Source: Tubiluchus corallicola (taxonomy: Eukaryota > Priapulida > Priapulimorpha > Priapulimorphida > Tubiluchidae). Taken from it: a stretch of DNA of 60,000 bases. The position numbers and the translations under genes were made by a program. The notes below the pieces were generated by a model that saw nothing but the letters and a program-made list of their open reading frames with translations, did no database searches and was not told the DNA's origin. The stretch covers positions 1,178,066 through 1,238,065 of the forward strand of contig JAQGDQ010000011.1 in NCBI GenBank assembly GCA_030141605.1, written 5' to 3'. Positions within the stretch are counted from its first letter, which is position 1. Every line of letters starts with the position of its first letter. Positions 22,686 to 34,109 of this stretch are shown in pieces.

Positions 22686-22892
22686 CCAAGGTATTTTGCA
22701 CAATGTATGCTGACAACAACTTGTGGTATGTTAGCATTTTACAAACGTCGATGGCACACATACTAAATTGTACTATGTACAACGTGCATATGGACGTAGA
22801 AAGCACACACGACATGTATATGGGACTAAAATTGTTACTGCTAGAAAGTCGTCCAACGTGACATACGGATGTCTAATGTAGAAATTATTACA

Positions 22893-23236
22893 GTTTTAGT
22901 TTAAGTTTATTACACACCAAATAAAAAGTAAACAACATACATTAAAATATGTGCGCATACGTGCACTCATATACGTCATATAAAAACATTCAATACACGT
23001 TAAAATATGTACACACAAAAGGCAACATAATAATAAGGAGCGGTGTGGGGAGACACAAAGAGCAAACTCTTTTTACATATGCCTGTTAAATACTAAGAAA
23101 GCATTGAGATCGACATAATTTAATCGCCATTAAGAAAGTTTGCATTTCGAGCTTTTACCATTGGTACATCATTTACAATTTCTGGTAAACTATTCCAAAT
23201 CGGAACAAACCTTTTAGAAAAAGGAAAATAAAACTA
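22893..23236 (-). mobile_element. LINE remnant: end of reverse transcriptase ORF plus 3' UTR
   Basis: On the minus strand, codons ending at the stop at 23120-23122 read RFVPIWNSLPEIVNDVP. This matches the WNSLP signature found at the extreme C-terminus of many CR1/Jockey/L2-type LINE polyproteins. About 230 bases of 3' UTR follow, with AATAAA near 22905. An in-frame stop occurs just upstream, so only a short dead fragment remains. Confidence 0.6.
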
Positions 23237-23319
23237 GTAAACATTCTTAATAAATAAAGCTTAAAATATTCGTCTTGAAATATTCGTCTATATCACTCAC
23301 ATGCTGTCTTATTGCATAC

Positions 23320-23920
23320 AGAGCTTACATTAGCAGTAACTCTGTACAAAACTTGTAAATTTAAACTGTCGGTTTAAATTTAAACGTCAGGTGCTGGCAG
23401 CCATTTTAACAGTAAATCGAGTAAATCGTTTGAAATAAGTTTTGATAGCATTGCCTAAACTTTGAAAAAAATAATCAGAACATTCGTAGCACACTCCTCA
23501 CTAACTGGCCAAAAGTTTAAATTACTTATACAAGATCGATGATGTGTTCTGGTGAGTCAGTTGTGCACACTGAGATGGTGTTACAGTGTCTTTTTACCAG
23601 GTGGTGTGAATATTTTAAATTACTAAGAATTTTCTGTTCCAGTTACATTATAACCTACTAAAGTCTTTTACAGAGATAAGCTCAATGTTAAGTAATATAA
23701 ATGCCGTCTTCATCAGTGACAGATTACACAAATAAATAAGCAGTCGAAACGTCTGTGACATGCTTTTTAACATTTTATAAGTTTTTGATAAAAGTTGTTT
23801 TCGTTTTATGACACTGTGAGTGGCTATATAAATTGGCTAATGTAACTTTGTATGGAAAGTCTGTTGGGATATACTTTAAAATTTCCTTTGCTTTTCCTTT
23901 AAGATCTAACCAAGATATAG
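23320..23920 (-). mobile_element. MITE family C, copy 3
   Basis: In minus orientation it carries the family landmarks (AATAATCAGAACATTCGTAG, GTTCTGGTGAGTCAG, TGTGCACACTGAGATGG) and a terminal TTTTCCTTTAAGATC. It is one of the longest copies. Confidence 0.65.
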
Positions 23921-24049
23921 ACAGCTGATTTAGTTTTATAACTACATCACATAATTACTCAACTCCTAGCTCAAATAGAAATGAGCTAAGAGTTTCATTT
24001 AATAAAACTAAGGACGGGGGTCAGTAATATTATATGGAAGAAACACCTC

Positions 24050-24725
24050 CGTTTAAGGAACCCCTAGGCTATTGAAATTACGGGGGCCTTTCCCAGACGG
24101 AGCCACCTTCTAAGTCGTCCTCACCCGCCTTGAATATTTTTACTCGTGATAGGGTTAGGGACATTTACGTAGCTTGAAGTGAACTTACTGAATTTTTTAC
24201 ATTGTATAGCCAAAAAACTGGGCAAAAAACAAAATATAAAAAACAAAAAAAAAACACAAAAAAAATTCACAAATAAGTGTTTAGCAAGATGATAAACAAA
24301 CATGACCTGGGGCACCTTATCACAAATAAAGGGTCTTAAACAAGAGCTTCTTATTTCAAAAAAGAGACCATAAACGGAGATATTTTTCAAAATTGAGCTT
24401 TCAGACTCACGGGCCTCCTTTAATAAGTTGAAGTTAAATAAAGTTGAAATTTTATTTTAAGTTAAATGAATTCAGCAATGCAAAATATTGAAATATTATA
24501 CTCGTTTTTCAAAAAAAATTATATTTAGGTATTTTGATATTTAGATATTCATTTATTAGTGTCAAAAATACATACAATGCAAGAAGAAGAAAAAACAAGA
24601 CATACATACAATTTCAATTTCGAAATATACAAGAAAAAACAAGACCTTAAATTTTTTAGCAAGGATCTCTCAAGATGGGCTAGGCTGCAGCCTATACTGG
24701 CCTATATGATAACACGACCACTCCG
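24050..24725 (+). repeat. Repeat family I, copy 3, with insert
   Basis: Left and right portions match 6910-7020 and 7195-7250, but they are separated here by about 480 bases of AT-rich sequence. This suggests an insertion or a longer family member. Confidence 0.5.
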
Positions 24726-24799
24726 ATTTCACCACAGTTGCCCGTTCTCCTCCCCTATCAGTGAGTTTACAGTTTGCCTAGCAGGTAGGAGACTAAGGC

Positions 24800-25496
24800 C
24801 ATTTCGCAGTGAGGACGCGCGGTAAAATTGCTCGTGTAGTTCCTCGTGAGGAATTCTACCGCCAGCTAGAAGCTATGCGTCCTCCTCGTGTGGAATTTTG
24901 CCGCATGGTAGAAATACTGCATGTTGCATTTTCGCGAGGTATCCTGGCGGAATTCAGTCTTAAATTTAAGTACTTAATAGCTTCTTTCTTATTTAACGAA
25001 CAAGAATTAACACATTTCAGCATAAAATTCTAAGATCTAATTTCTCTTTTAACAGACTGATGATTTTATGTTTTATTGATGCAACATCGATCGTTATATT
25101 CGTGAAAAAGAATAGCAATGTGCGCATATGTTTATTTAATATATGTATATTTGCAGATTTTGAAGTGGTTAGTAGAATTTTACTAAAAAAATAGGTCTGA
25201 CATTGAATTTACTGACACTATTAATTGTACTTTAAATATGAGAAATACGGTAAGTATTAGTTAATTTAGACATGATTATACAGTATAAAACTCACAAAGG
25301 AGTGCTTACGAGCAGCTCTGCCACGTTCGTGATGGTTTCACGCATCAACTGAAAAGCGCATGGGGAAGATTTATGTGTTTCTGCATTGCAGGCGTTGTCT
25401 ATTTGAAAAGAATGCGTTCAGTATTTAAGTGCCTCCTTGAAGTCAAACTGAGCAAAGCAACATATCCTTCTTGAGTTTATAAACTGTGGCGTAGCA
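24800..25496. other. No gene recognised
   Basis: A short GC-richer patch (24800-24965) contains GAATTCTACCGCCAG and, inverted, CTGGCGGAATTC. The 74-codon frame there has no known motif. Confidence 0.35.
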
Positions 25497-25870
25497 AAAG
25501 GGGAAGAAAAGGGTGTTTTAATCCCAAAGAACTTTCCAAACAACCTTATTTTTCGTATCATTATACAATTTTTTGCCTGTTTGAAAGACTTTGTAATTGG
25601 AGAAGAAATTCTTTATCATTTCAAATATACGCGCCATCTGGTGAAACGTCACTGCATCGCCATCCCAATGTGCGCCACTGATTAACCGAAAAGTACAATG
25701 CTCTTACTTATAATGTATAACTTTTGTTTAGTTAGCGAATGCTCTGATTATTTTTTCAAACTTTATGCAATCTTATCTAAACTTGTTTAAAACGACTTAG
25801 CGTTAAAATGGGTGCGTCTATACAGCGTTATTGCTAAAGCAGGCTCTGCATGCACTAACAACAGTAATAG
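25497..25870 (+). mobile_element. MITE family C, copy 4
   Basis: It starts AAAAGGGGAAGAAAAGGGTG, continues CCCAAAGAACTTTCCAAAC and GCGCCATCTGGTGAAACG, and ends after CTTAGCGTTAAAATGGGTGC. A family B element follows only about 50 bases later. Confidence 0.65.
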
Positions 25871-25918
25871 TTAACAGTATAGTAGCTTCTTACTATTGGA
25901 CTATATAAAACGGCCCAA

Positions 25919-26225
25919 TTAAAGGAAAGGACGTCACTCAACGTGTTGTGTTTATTTTACTGTTTTCATTTAAATTTAGAAACATGTACCAAACAAATTT
26001 GCGAAGAACTACCTATAAAGCATAAAGTTAAAATATACTACTTCTGAATAGAATTTTTCAGGTGAGGTGGTTGCCGCTATTCACTTAAAAATTATGACGT
26101 AAGTGGGAGACTTCGTTACTTTTCATAAGCGCGCCATGGCTTTCCGTAAGCGCGCACAATAATAATTCAAACTTCTGCTGGGTACCTAACGTTACCTAAT
26201 GAAAAGACAGAAAATAAAAGTGAAA
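25919..26225 (+). mobile_element. MITE family B, copy 1 (3' truncated)
   Basis: It opens with TTAAAGGAAAGGACGTCACT and carries the B landmarks: TTTATTTTACTG, CAAATTTGCGAAGAACT, GGTTGCCGCTATTCACTT, TAATTCAAACTTCTGC. It breaks off after the ACCTAATG block, where a second B copy begins close by. Confidence 0.7.
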
Positions 26226-26294
26226 AATAGCTCATTAGTTTACAACAATTCAAATTTATTTTCATACAACCATTTTATAGGGCAATTCATTTAG

Positions 26295-26725
26295 CTTAGA
26301 AAAGTATTAACAAAACAAATTTGCAAAAAACTGTCTATAAAGCACGAAGTTCGTTTATACTACCGCCGTATACAAATTTTAGGCGTAGTGGTAGCTGCCA
26401 TTCACTTGAAAATTATGACGTTGCTAGTGGCTTTCCGTAAGCGAGCGGCTTAAAATAACTCAAACTTCTGCAGCTTACCTAATGTTCAGACAAAAATATC
26501 TCAAAATTAGTTTTCTATTTTTTTGCAAAAGCGCTATTTTCTTCAAGACGAATGAAGTCATTGGAAGAAGAATGGGCACTGAAAATGGCAGCGCCCAAAC
26601 ATGAAATGATCGCGATTTTTAAAGTGACTTTACTAGTTACACGAGGCACTTATTGCAGTTTTATAACATTTTTCTCGAACATCGAAATAAGCCTATCTTT
26701 CCAGCAGGGTTGGCTTTTCCTTTAA
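26295..26725 (+). mobile_element. MITE family B, copy 2 (5' truncated)
   Basis: It begins inside the family (ACAAAACAAATTTGCAAAAA), overlaps the content of copy 1, and then continues to the true end GGCTTTTCCTTTAA. Together with copy 1 it forms a partial tandem duplication. Confidence 0.7.
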
Positions 26726-28150
26726 CATTTCTACTAGTTAATCCAAAAGCTTTTTTCAACATCCTGCTTATAACATTCTATCAGTTCGCCGACTAAATTT
26801 GACTTAAAAAAAATTCGTTGCTAAATGCTCAATTATTCTATTGTTTTGCCTACAAACCTTTTCTTCCAGCTAGACTAAATTATACCATGTAAATAAATAA
26901 ATAAACCAAGTTTGTTGCAGTAAAAATTAATGTATTTTTCATTTGTTATGTTGCTAATCGTTGGGGATTATGGTCGTCTAAGTTTATTCGGAAGAAAGTG
27001 TGATAGCGCCCTATTTTCCTGCCCTATCGGACATACTGCTGTTCAAGCTTGATCCTTTATTTTAAATGCCTGCGAATCCACATAAACACTGCTTTTTACC
27101 TAACAATTTTTATTTTTATTAATTAGATTAATTGCTATGTGTTGCCCATTATAGTCTTGAGATTATTTGAACTTAAAGTTCTTCTTCAAGAGAAGAAGCA
27201 GTCTAATTTTGTAAACGTACAGTTGCGAAATTGGTACAGGTAACCTAGTTATGTTTAATGCATTCCTTCCTCTTATTGGTTACTTTAAATACAGGTCGTG
27301 GGAAGTGAATTTCTTACGATCTATTTGTACAGTTGATATTTGGTTTTTGAGCTTATCGTAACATGTGGTCAGGCATGCCTGAAGTCTGTTCACACTGGTC
27401 AGTTTGAACATTTCTTTAACGAAATTAATCGAGATGTTTTTGATTTTTACTATTGTGGAACTTCCTCAAATGATATAAACGGAGTAGAAATGGCTTGACG
27501 TATGGAATGACGGATCGAATGGTATGGAACGATAGGACATGGGAATGGAATGGAGTGATGTAGTTACGTTTACAATGTGAAGTTATGAAACCATGATCGT
27601 GGAATGGAAATGGAATGGTGATGCAGGTAACACCAGGACTGGAGCTCTGACGTGGTTAACCCGGCCACGTATACCCCGGTATACTTGTGGCTTCGTATAC
27701 CCCTGTAGTTTTGTTTTAGTGATCTGTGCACGGTTTTTCATGCGTTATACATTTGAGATTAAACAAAGCAATTGAATTTAATGCCTAGCTTATTTGAGAT
27801 TGATTAATTGATTAATCCAGATTGAGATTGTCGTTCAGTAAATTTTCCTAAACATTATATCACTACAGTAACGACGGTACACTTTAGGGAAAGCACAACA
27901 CGTGCTTTAGGAAAATTCGGGTTTCGGCTCAACACCTTTAATTTGATGGTTAATAAAAATTCAACTCCACAACCAATTCAATTTCTTTTGTGATGTGCAC
28001 TTTCGAGCCTAGGTAAATAATGGCAAAAATAATCAACACATTTAAGTAAGTGCACCGTCACAGAAAGCAATTTGAATTGAATTTGTCATCGACATTTTTA
28101 ATCTACGATTGTGATGCTATACTTTTGGCTACATGTTCTTGGAACGGGAG
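26726..28150. other. No gene recognised
   Basis: At 27480-27640 there is a loose GGAATGG-rich stretch. At about 27838-27918 the inverted pair ATTTTCCTAAA and TTTAGGAAAAT occurs. No coding signal was seen. Confidence 0.4.
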
Positions 28151-28154
28151 TGGT

Positions 28155-28290
28155 GCTGGCAAGCCACTGGTATAGCAGTGTCCAGTTTTTTTGCTGGATT
28201 ACTGCTGTGTTTATCTGTCTTGAGGGCGGAGTCTTTTTATTGTCGAATTCTGCCTGTCCAGTGCCTACGAATGGATAAACAACATATGAT
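28155..28290 (+). mobile_element. LINE 3'-end-like repeat, copy 2
   Basis: Shares the block order described for 21330-21485, ending CCAGTGCCTACGAATGGATA and ATATGATG. Confidence 0.5.
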
Positions 28291-28668
28291 GAAAAACACG
28301 TAATGTCGAAATATTGATATAAAAAACAAAAATTACACTAGATTTTACTGAAACAAGCGTGGTTTATTAATTTGTTTACACGGTATAACTCATAATGAAA
28401 GTTGTGGAAGCTTTCCAACTATGTAGTTAAAACTTACAAAGCTGGTTACTTTTCACCAGTAGATCTTTAGTTTAAACGTAGATTTATTAAATAACAGAGA
28501 TTACAATACGGCTTGAACAGAGAGTTTTACAATTGATAGATGTTCTTGCCAATGGAACGTAACACTTAGAAGAGTCCAGACAAAAAACAAACAGTAGAAG
28601 CATTACAGTATGACTACTAGCAGTATAGCTACATACACAGCATAATGTTGAGAATGACATTAATATTA

Positions 28669-29000
28669 CTATGTAATCAATATGAGTTCATTTGTTGACA
28701 GATTATAATTTCTAATATTATGAGAAATTAACAAAGTACAGAGTTTGCTTAGTAACATATCTTGAGCCTGGCGATATAACGGGCAGCTAATTAGAAAATG
28801 ACTAATTGTTTCAATAGGTGCACCGCATCTACGGGTATGCAAAACAGGGGTTCCGTCGTATTTTTTACATTCTCTCTGACTCAGGTCAAAGTTTAGTTGA
28901 GAAAAGCTAAAGTGCATTCGTGTTTGTGGAACGGCTAGTAACTGAGACCTTTCTATTGACTGATTTACAAAACTTTAGTAACATTTCATTCGCGGAATTT
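28669..29000 (-). pseudogene. LINE reverse transcriptase C-terminal remnant
   Basis: The minus-strand frame contains LHTRRCGAPIETISHFLISC followed by PLYRQAQDMLLSKL. This Cys...Cys-Gly-Ala-Pro...Glu-Thr...His-Phe...Cys-Pro-Leu pattern is characteristic of the region after the reverse transcriptase domain in non-LTR retrotransposons. The open frame is 82 codons (28669-28917), and similarity seems to extend somewhat upstream without a start. The catalytic reverse transcriptase domain itself is not present. Confidence 0.65.
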
Positions 29001-29209
29001 CTATCAACTGATCTATACAACTTTTTCCAGAATGTCCCACAAAAGCACTTTTATTGTGCCAGATCGACACTCCTACTATGACCTTGCACTCAGTCTTGAT
29101 TATGTACATGGCTGCCCCACTAGACAGAGATTGTCAGATATTAATTTACTAAATCTCGTATAATCTGACTTATCAGATCAATGAGATGAAAGCATTGCGC
29201 TGATTGAAA

Positions 29210-29930
29210 CCACTGAAGCCAGGCGTGATCCACCGATAATCACGCCTCCAGAGACACGCTGCCCAAGCAACTTCATCTAGTCAGCCTGGAAGCAATGCAT
29301 AAAGTCACGCACGAAGTCAAATATGAACCCATTGAAAGGGCTCACAACATATAGAGAATCACACGTTCGGACATCCTGCTTAAACAACCCTGAGTAGCAA
29401 AAACTGAAGCCATTGAACCAGACATTAAACTACACGTGAAACAATTGAAGCCACTAAACTTTACTTGGTCTAACAAGCATTCAAGTTTCTAAAGCCACAT
29501 ATGCAGCCATACATGGAACTACTGAAGCCATATAGGCGTGAATATTACGTCTCCAGCGACACATTCGGTGAGTGGAATAGCTGTGCGTATTGATAATGAA
29601 GTTAAGCAACCTAGGTCCGGTTAGTAAATGGATGGCGATTGCTAGGAAGAGTTTCTTGTGGGTAATTTCATCTGCCTCACTGCTCATTACTGTTTCACCC
29701 ATAAATATGTCCTTGATAGCGACATAGGTTTTGGTCCTGCCACAACCATAAACTAAGGAGTACCAAAGTTTATAAAAAAATAAAACCACAACATGGTCCC
29801 GTTAACCTCATTTGTAAAGCCAATTTTGATTATATACATAAAGCTTTATACGTGAAGACAATTAATTGAATCCATCCAGAGACGCTGACCAGGCACCCCT
29901 AACCTAGCAAGGTTCTCTGATCAATAGACA
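29210..29930. repeat. Dispersed repeat with 5S-like core
   Basis: Three places share GCGTGAT/GCGTGAA followed by TCCAGAGACACGCTG-like sequence: about 29222-29275, 29532-29565 and 29872-29900. TGAAGCCA recurs between them (29210, 29405, 29445, 29524). This looks like remains of several copies of one short element. Confidence 0.4.
29597..29647 (+). repeat. 5S rRNA-like repeat, copy 2
   Basis: It reads GAAGTTAAGCAACC, TAGGTCCGGTTAGTAAATGG and ATGGCGATTGC, which is the 5S internal-promoter half with a few changes. This is the best 5S match in the window. The 5' half of 5S is not clearly recognisable. Confidence 0.6.
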
Positions 29931-30221
29931 CAAAATTATTCCAGCAAGTGGATATATATTTTACTTATACCGCAGTTTCAAAGCAAATTGATGAGGGGGA
30001 GGAGCGAAGGGGTAAACGATGATTATATTGAATCACGTAAATGGTTTCCTTTCAAATAGCTTTCTGACGAAGCCATTTTCTGTGCAGGAAGCTGGTCAGC
30101 GTGCAAATGTTCTGTAATCTCTAGCAAGGAACTCCATTTCCAAGCCAGTTTGATTGAATTCATTCATTCCATTATTTTAAAGGAGCAGTTAAACAAGAGA
30201 AATAGCTGCTGTGTATTTTAG

Positions 30222-30280
30222 TATCGGGTAATGAGATGAGTAACAGGATGGGTGACCAGTAAGGAAACTACTTCCGGGCG
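30222..30280 (+). repeat. 5S rRNA-like repeat, copy 3 (weak)
   Basis: ATCGGGTAATGAGATGAGTA followed by ACAGGATGGGTGACC retains only the GGATGGGTGACC core of 5S. Confidence 0.35.
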
Positions 30281-30509
30281 CCTTCTTCTGTCATTCTGTC
30301 CCACGCTATTAAGAACTCGTTACGGAGTGTATGCGACTTTCAGCGTTGGTAAGACGCTGCTGCCACCTTGACCTTTGATCTCAAGAATTGTCTTTAATAA
30401 TGAACAAAATTTCAGTCGCGCAACAGCCGTTGAAAATTAAGTAAAAACTACTGTTGAGTGCTGGACAGACGGATTGAAGTATGAGAAACTATATAAAAAT
30501 ATTTCATGC

Positions 30510-31075
30510 TTAAAGGAAAAGTCAAGCCTTCTGGGAAGTTAGGCTTATTTCAATGTTCTCAAAAAATGTTAGAAGAATCTAGAAATAAAACTGGAATAAG
30601 CGCTTCGCGTAACTAGTAAAATTGCTTTAAAGGCGCGATCACTTCATGCTTGGAGGTTTCCGTTTTCAATGCCTATTCTTCCAGTGACATTATTCGTCTT
30701 AAAAAAAGAAGCGCACTGTCAATCTTCGTCAGAAGTAAAAAAGTTTTTTTAAAAAAATTAGATAGCAAATTTTGCAATATTTTTGCGTGAACATTAGCTA
30801 AGCTCCAGAAGTTTGAATTAGTTTAAGCAGCGCACACTTACGGAAAGTCACGAAGCGCTTACGAAAATTCACAAAGTCTCCCAGTTACTTCACAATTTTC
30901 AAGTGAAAAGCGGCAACCATTACACCTGAAAATATCTATTCAAATGTAATATGTTTTAAATTTATGCTGTATAGACAGTTCTTTGAAAATTTCTTTGTTA
31001 TGTTTTTCTAAGTTTAAGTGATAATAGTAAAATAAACCCAAGACACTGAGTGACTTGTTCCATTGTTTCCTTTAA
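30510..31075 (-). mobile_element. MITE family B, copy 3 (complete)
   Basis: Both ends are intact and inverted: TTAAAGGAAAAGTCAAGCC at 30510 and the reverse complement of TTAAAGGAAACAATGG ending at 31075. Length 566 bases. The end TTAA bases at both sides fit a TTAA target. It sits about 530 bases upstream of the readable GPCR exon. Confidence 0.8.
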
Positions 31076-31255
31076 TTACAAGGGAACGTTTGTTCCTGCA
31101 TAAGAGAAAAAACGTTTAACTTCGCACATTTCGGGATACTTAGTGGCGGAGAAAGCAAACTGCACAATTCGGATAGCGTTACACTTTTTTTGGCTAATTA
31201 CTCAGAGTTTGTCCTAGTGGTCACTTTGTGAATCGACTATATCTCCGGATAATTG

Positions 31256-31585
<330 letters not shown>

Positions 31586-31607
31586 CGCGCTGTCAATCGA
31601 AAATCAG

Positions 31608-31967
31608 TTATTGCCTAGATACAAATGTGTAAGTTTAACGTGGTTTGCTCTTGTCTTGATTTACGAATCGGCAATAATGTTAACAGCCGTTACAATAGAC
31701 AGATGTCTCATCATAAAATACCCATTAAAATACGGCCAAATATGGAAAAGCTGGATGGTTCATCTGATTATATTTGGCTCATGGATGTGCTCTTTTTGGT
31801 ATAGGCATCTTACTATATTACGGCAACAGGAAATCTATTTTTTGTTTATTCACATGCGTTGCCACTTTGGAATAATCATTTTGACGTTAACTGTTTTTTG
31901 TGTAATTGCAGTAGTGTTACTTTTCATCAACACTAGTATAATATTGATGACACATGCAGCAGATTGA
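31608..31967 (+). CDS. Class A GPCR fragment, TM3 to TM5
   Basis: The frame following AAAATCAG (a possible splice acceptor at 31607) encodes the middle of a rhodopsin-family receptor. Cys at 31626 and Arg of the DRC motif (31701) are exactly 25 residues apart, as Cys3.25 and Arg3.50 should be. The E/DRY motif is altered to DRC. TM4 carries the conserved Trp (FGSWMCSF), ECL2 has a Cys (HMRCHFG), and TM5 lacks Pro5.50. A stop at 31965-31967 ends the frame just after TM5. No convincing TM1-TM2 lies upstream, where a (CT)n tract and MITE B occur. With the next entry this is a broken receptor: a pseudogene, or a gene with an intron or sequencing error here. Its ligand is unknown. Confidence 0.65.
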   Translation, partial: LLPRYKCVSLTWFALVLIYESAIMLTAVTIDRCLIIKYPLKYGQIWKSWMVHLIIFGSWMCSFWYRHLTILRQQEIYFLFIHMRCHFGIIILTLTVFCVIAVVLLFINTSIILMTHAAD

Positions 31968-32281
31968 ACCAGAAATTGAACCAGATTGAACCATCATACA
32001 AGCGTAACTTAAAATCAGCCAAGTTAATCAGTTTAGTAGTTGGTTGTTTCTTTGTGTGTTGTTTTCCCTTCCTTGTGATCAGTGTGATTACAGTTCAGAA
32101 TGAGGAAGTTATTATTCCACCTTCTGTCATGTCAATCTGCTACCTTTTGTTGGACTGTAACTCACTTATGAATCCAACAATTTACACTTGGAAAAACCAG
32201 GAACTTCGGGTTTCTTTGAAGAAAGTACTTCAATGGGACAGATTAACCGCTTTGTTCAAAAGAAATGGCCAAGATGACTGA
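31964..32281 (+). CDS. Class A GPCR fragment, TM6 to TM7 and C-tail
   Basis: It is in a different frame from the TM3-5 fragment. It starts in a basic ICL3-like stretch (PSYKRNLKSAKLISLVVG), then TM6 with FFVCCFPF, where the usual CWxP is CCFP. TM7 ends with the NPTIY form of NPxxY (32171-32185), followed by a helix-8-like WKNQELRVSLKKVL and a stop at 32279-32281. The missing Pro5.50 and the NPxIY...NQELR ending recall the MECA cluster (melanocortin, adenosine, S1P, cannabinoid), but I cannot assign a subfamily. The start shown is only the left edge of the open frame. Confidence 0.65.
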   Translation: MNQKLNQIEPSYKRNLKSAKLISLVVGCFFVCCFPFLVISVITVQNEEVIIPPSVMSICYLLLDCNSLMNPTIYTWKNQELRVSLKKVLQWDRLTALFKRNGQDD

Positions 32282-32332
32282 GTCAATACGTGTATGTGTA
32301 TATATTTACAGAGAGGTACATATATAACATAT

Positions 32333-32657
32333 GGTGCGCGGTAAGTTTGGTATTAGTAAGTTTAGCACAGGTAAGTTTGGTAATAGGAAAATTTGGTACT
32401 GGCAAATATGCCATTAACGAAGTTTTGTCAGGCATTTTTTGGTACAAGTAAATATGGTACAAGGTAAAAATGGTACGGAACAAGTTTGGTACTAAGAAAG
32501 TTTAGTACTGGGGAAATTTGGTACTAGGAAATTTGGGTACAGAGAAAGCTTGGTGCAAGGAAAGTTTGGTACTATGAAAATATATTTTATATAACCTGCC
32601 CGAACAAGTTACAGAGGCTCATATTGCTGCATTTTTTATTTGTTTTTTGTTCGCTTA
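32333..32657 (+). repeat. Repeat family J, copy 1
   Basis: It begins GGTGCGCGGTAAGTTTGG. Internally it is built of about 16-base units of the type AGTTTGGTACTAGGAAA. A second copy with the same start, internal landmarks (GAAGTTTTGTCA, AAATATGGTACAAGGTAAAA) and end (GCATTTTTTATTTG) lies at 38584-38940. The element type is unknown. Confidence 0.75.
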
Positions 32658-34109
32658 ACAGCACTGAACTTACAACCTCTAGAAATTAGAAGATGGTGTT
32701 TTCACTTGAAAATGGTGTATAAAATATGTAATAACCTCGCCCATTAAAATTTTAATGATTTTTTTTATTATGTACCTCGGATAGACCTTAGAGGCTACAG
32801 CTATAAATTGTATAAATATATATATAAATATATAATGTATATGTATATGTACAAAAATTCAATTACAGAAAAAACTGCACAAAAATAAAATCGTAATATA
32901 ACGATCAAAGCTGGTTCTGAGCCAATAGTAACTTGTCAATAAACATTAAACAAGTGCTCATTATTAATGAGCCCAACATCTAATTCAGAGTAAACTGCTT
33001 TATTTTCACTGCTTCCTGGGCTGTATCAGTTATTCCCATCATTAAAGAAACTAATGAGGCGAATCTAATTTTCATTAGTGGCAGCAATTAATTTAAACCC
33101 TACACGCTAGATGTCGCTGAAATTCATCGATACTAAGAGCTATGTGTAGTAGAAACAGTGTCGATAATGATAACAGGCACATTAACAAAAATGGATCTTT
33201 ATTTATCCAGGCCACCAAGATTTACCAACAACAAGTGCACTTTACAATTTTATGCAGGTCTTTTCATATTCAACATAATCTGAATGTGAAAATGAAATGT
33301 TGATTTTTCTTAGTCGAAAGATAAGATCGTGAACTAAAACTCGAATAGTAATAATAATAGCAATAATTTATTGATGATTCAGGACACTACAATTTTACAG
33401 TTAAGGTTATATATATTATATTATATATTTACGTACATTACTTTGGCATCAAGACAGAAGCAATTATAAAACAACATCTAAAAACGAATCTGAAAACGTA
33501 TAATTATTTGAATAGATTATTTATTATTATTTATATAGACAAATAATAATAAATGTCCTACTTCCCAATTTTAGTGGCTGTCTTGCGCCTATGAAGTGAT
33601 CATTTCGCCCTGACGTTGTTGTCGTTTTTTTATGTAATGATATGTTTTCGGATGCTTAAGTATTGTTTGAATTGGATAATTCTTTCCACCCGATATCAGC
33701 ATGACGTCAACAATGACATCACAATGAACAATGGTGCCTTCAATTAAACGCCATCTTTTCTCCATTAAGGGTTTATTTTTTGGTACGCTCTACACATTAC
33801 AGCCACTTTACCTTGCACGAAATCAAAAGTGTCATTACTTCATCCATTGCTCGGATTTATCTCTTCACACACATGCGTCATTTGCCAATCTTTTCTCTAA
33901 TTCTTATTTATGGGTCGATTAGCTCACAAGATAGAAAACATTAATCTTCTTACTGAAAACGTTATTGCGCGTGATTAAATGCTGAATGCAAAGAAAACGT
34001 TATTTCGCGACTGATATAAAAATATTTGGTCAAAGGGGAAGAGAAGGGTATTTTAAAGTATTTATAACATGTTTTCCGTCTGCTGTAGGTATATACGTTT
34101 TTAGTGTAG
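32658..34109. other. No gene recognised; very AT-rich
   Basis: Contains short TA-rich runs near 32810-32850 and 33400-33440 and an ATT-rich stretch near 33510-33560. ORFs at 33731-33922 and 33962-34207 show no domain; the latter partly overlaps the minisatellite. Confidence 0.4.

Noticed and set aside
29597-29647. A functional 5S rRNA gene
   Set aside because: Only the 3' internal-promoter part matches; the 5' half and terminal stem are absent.
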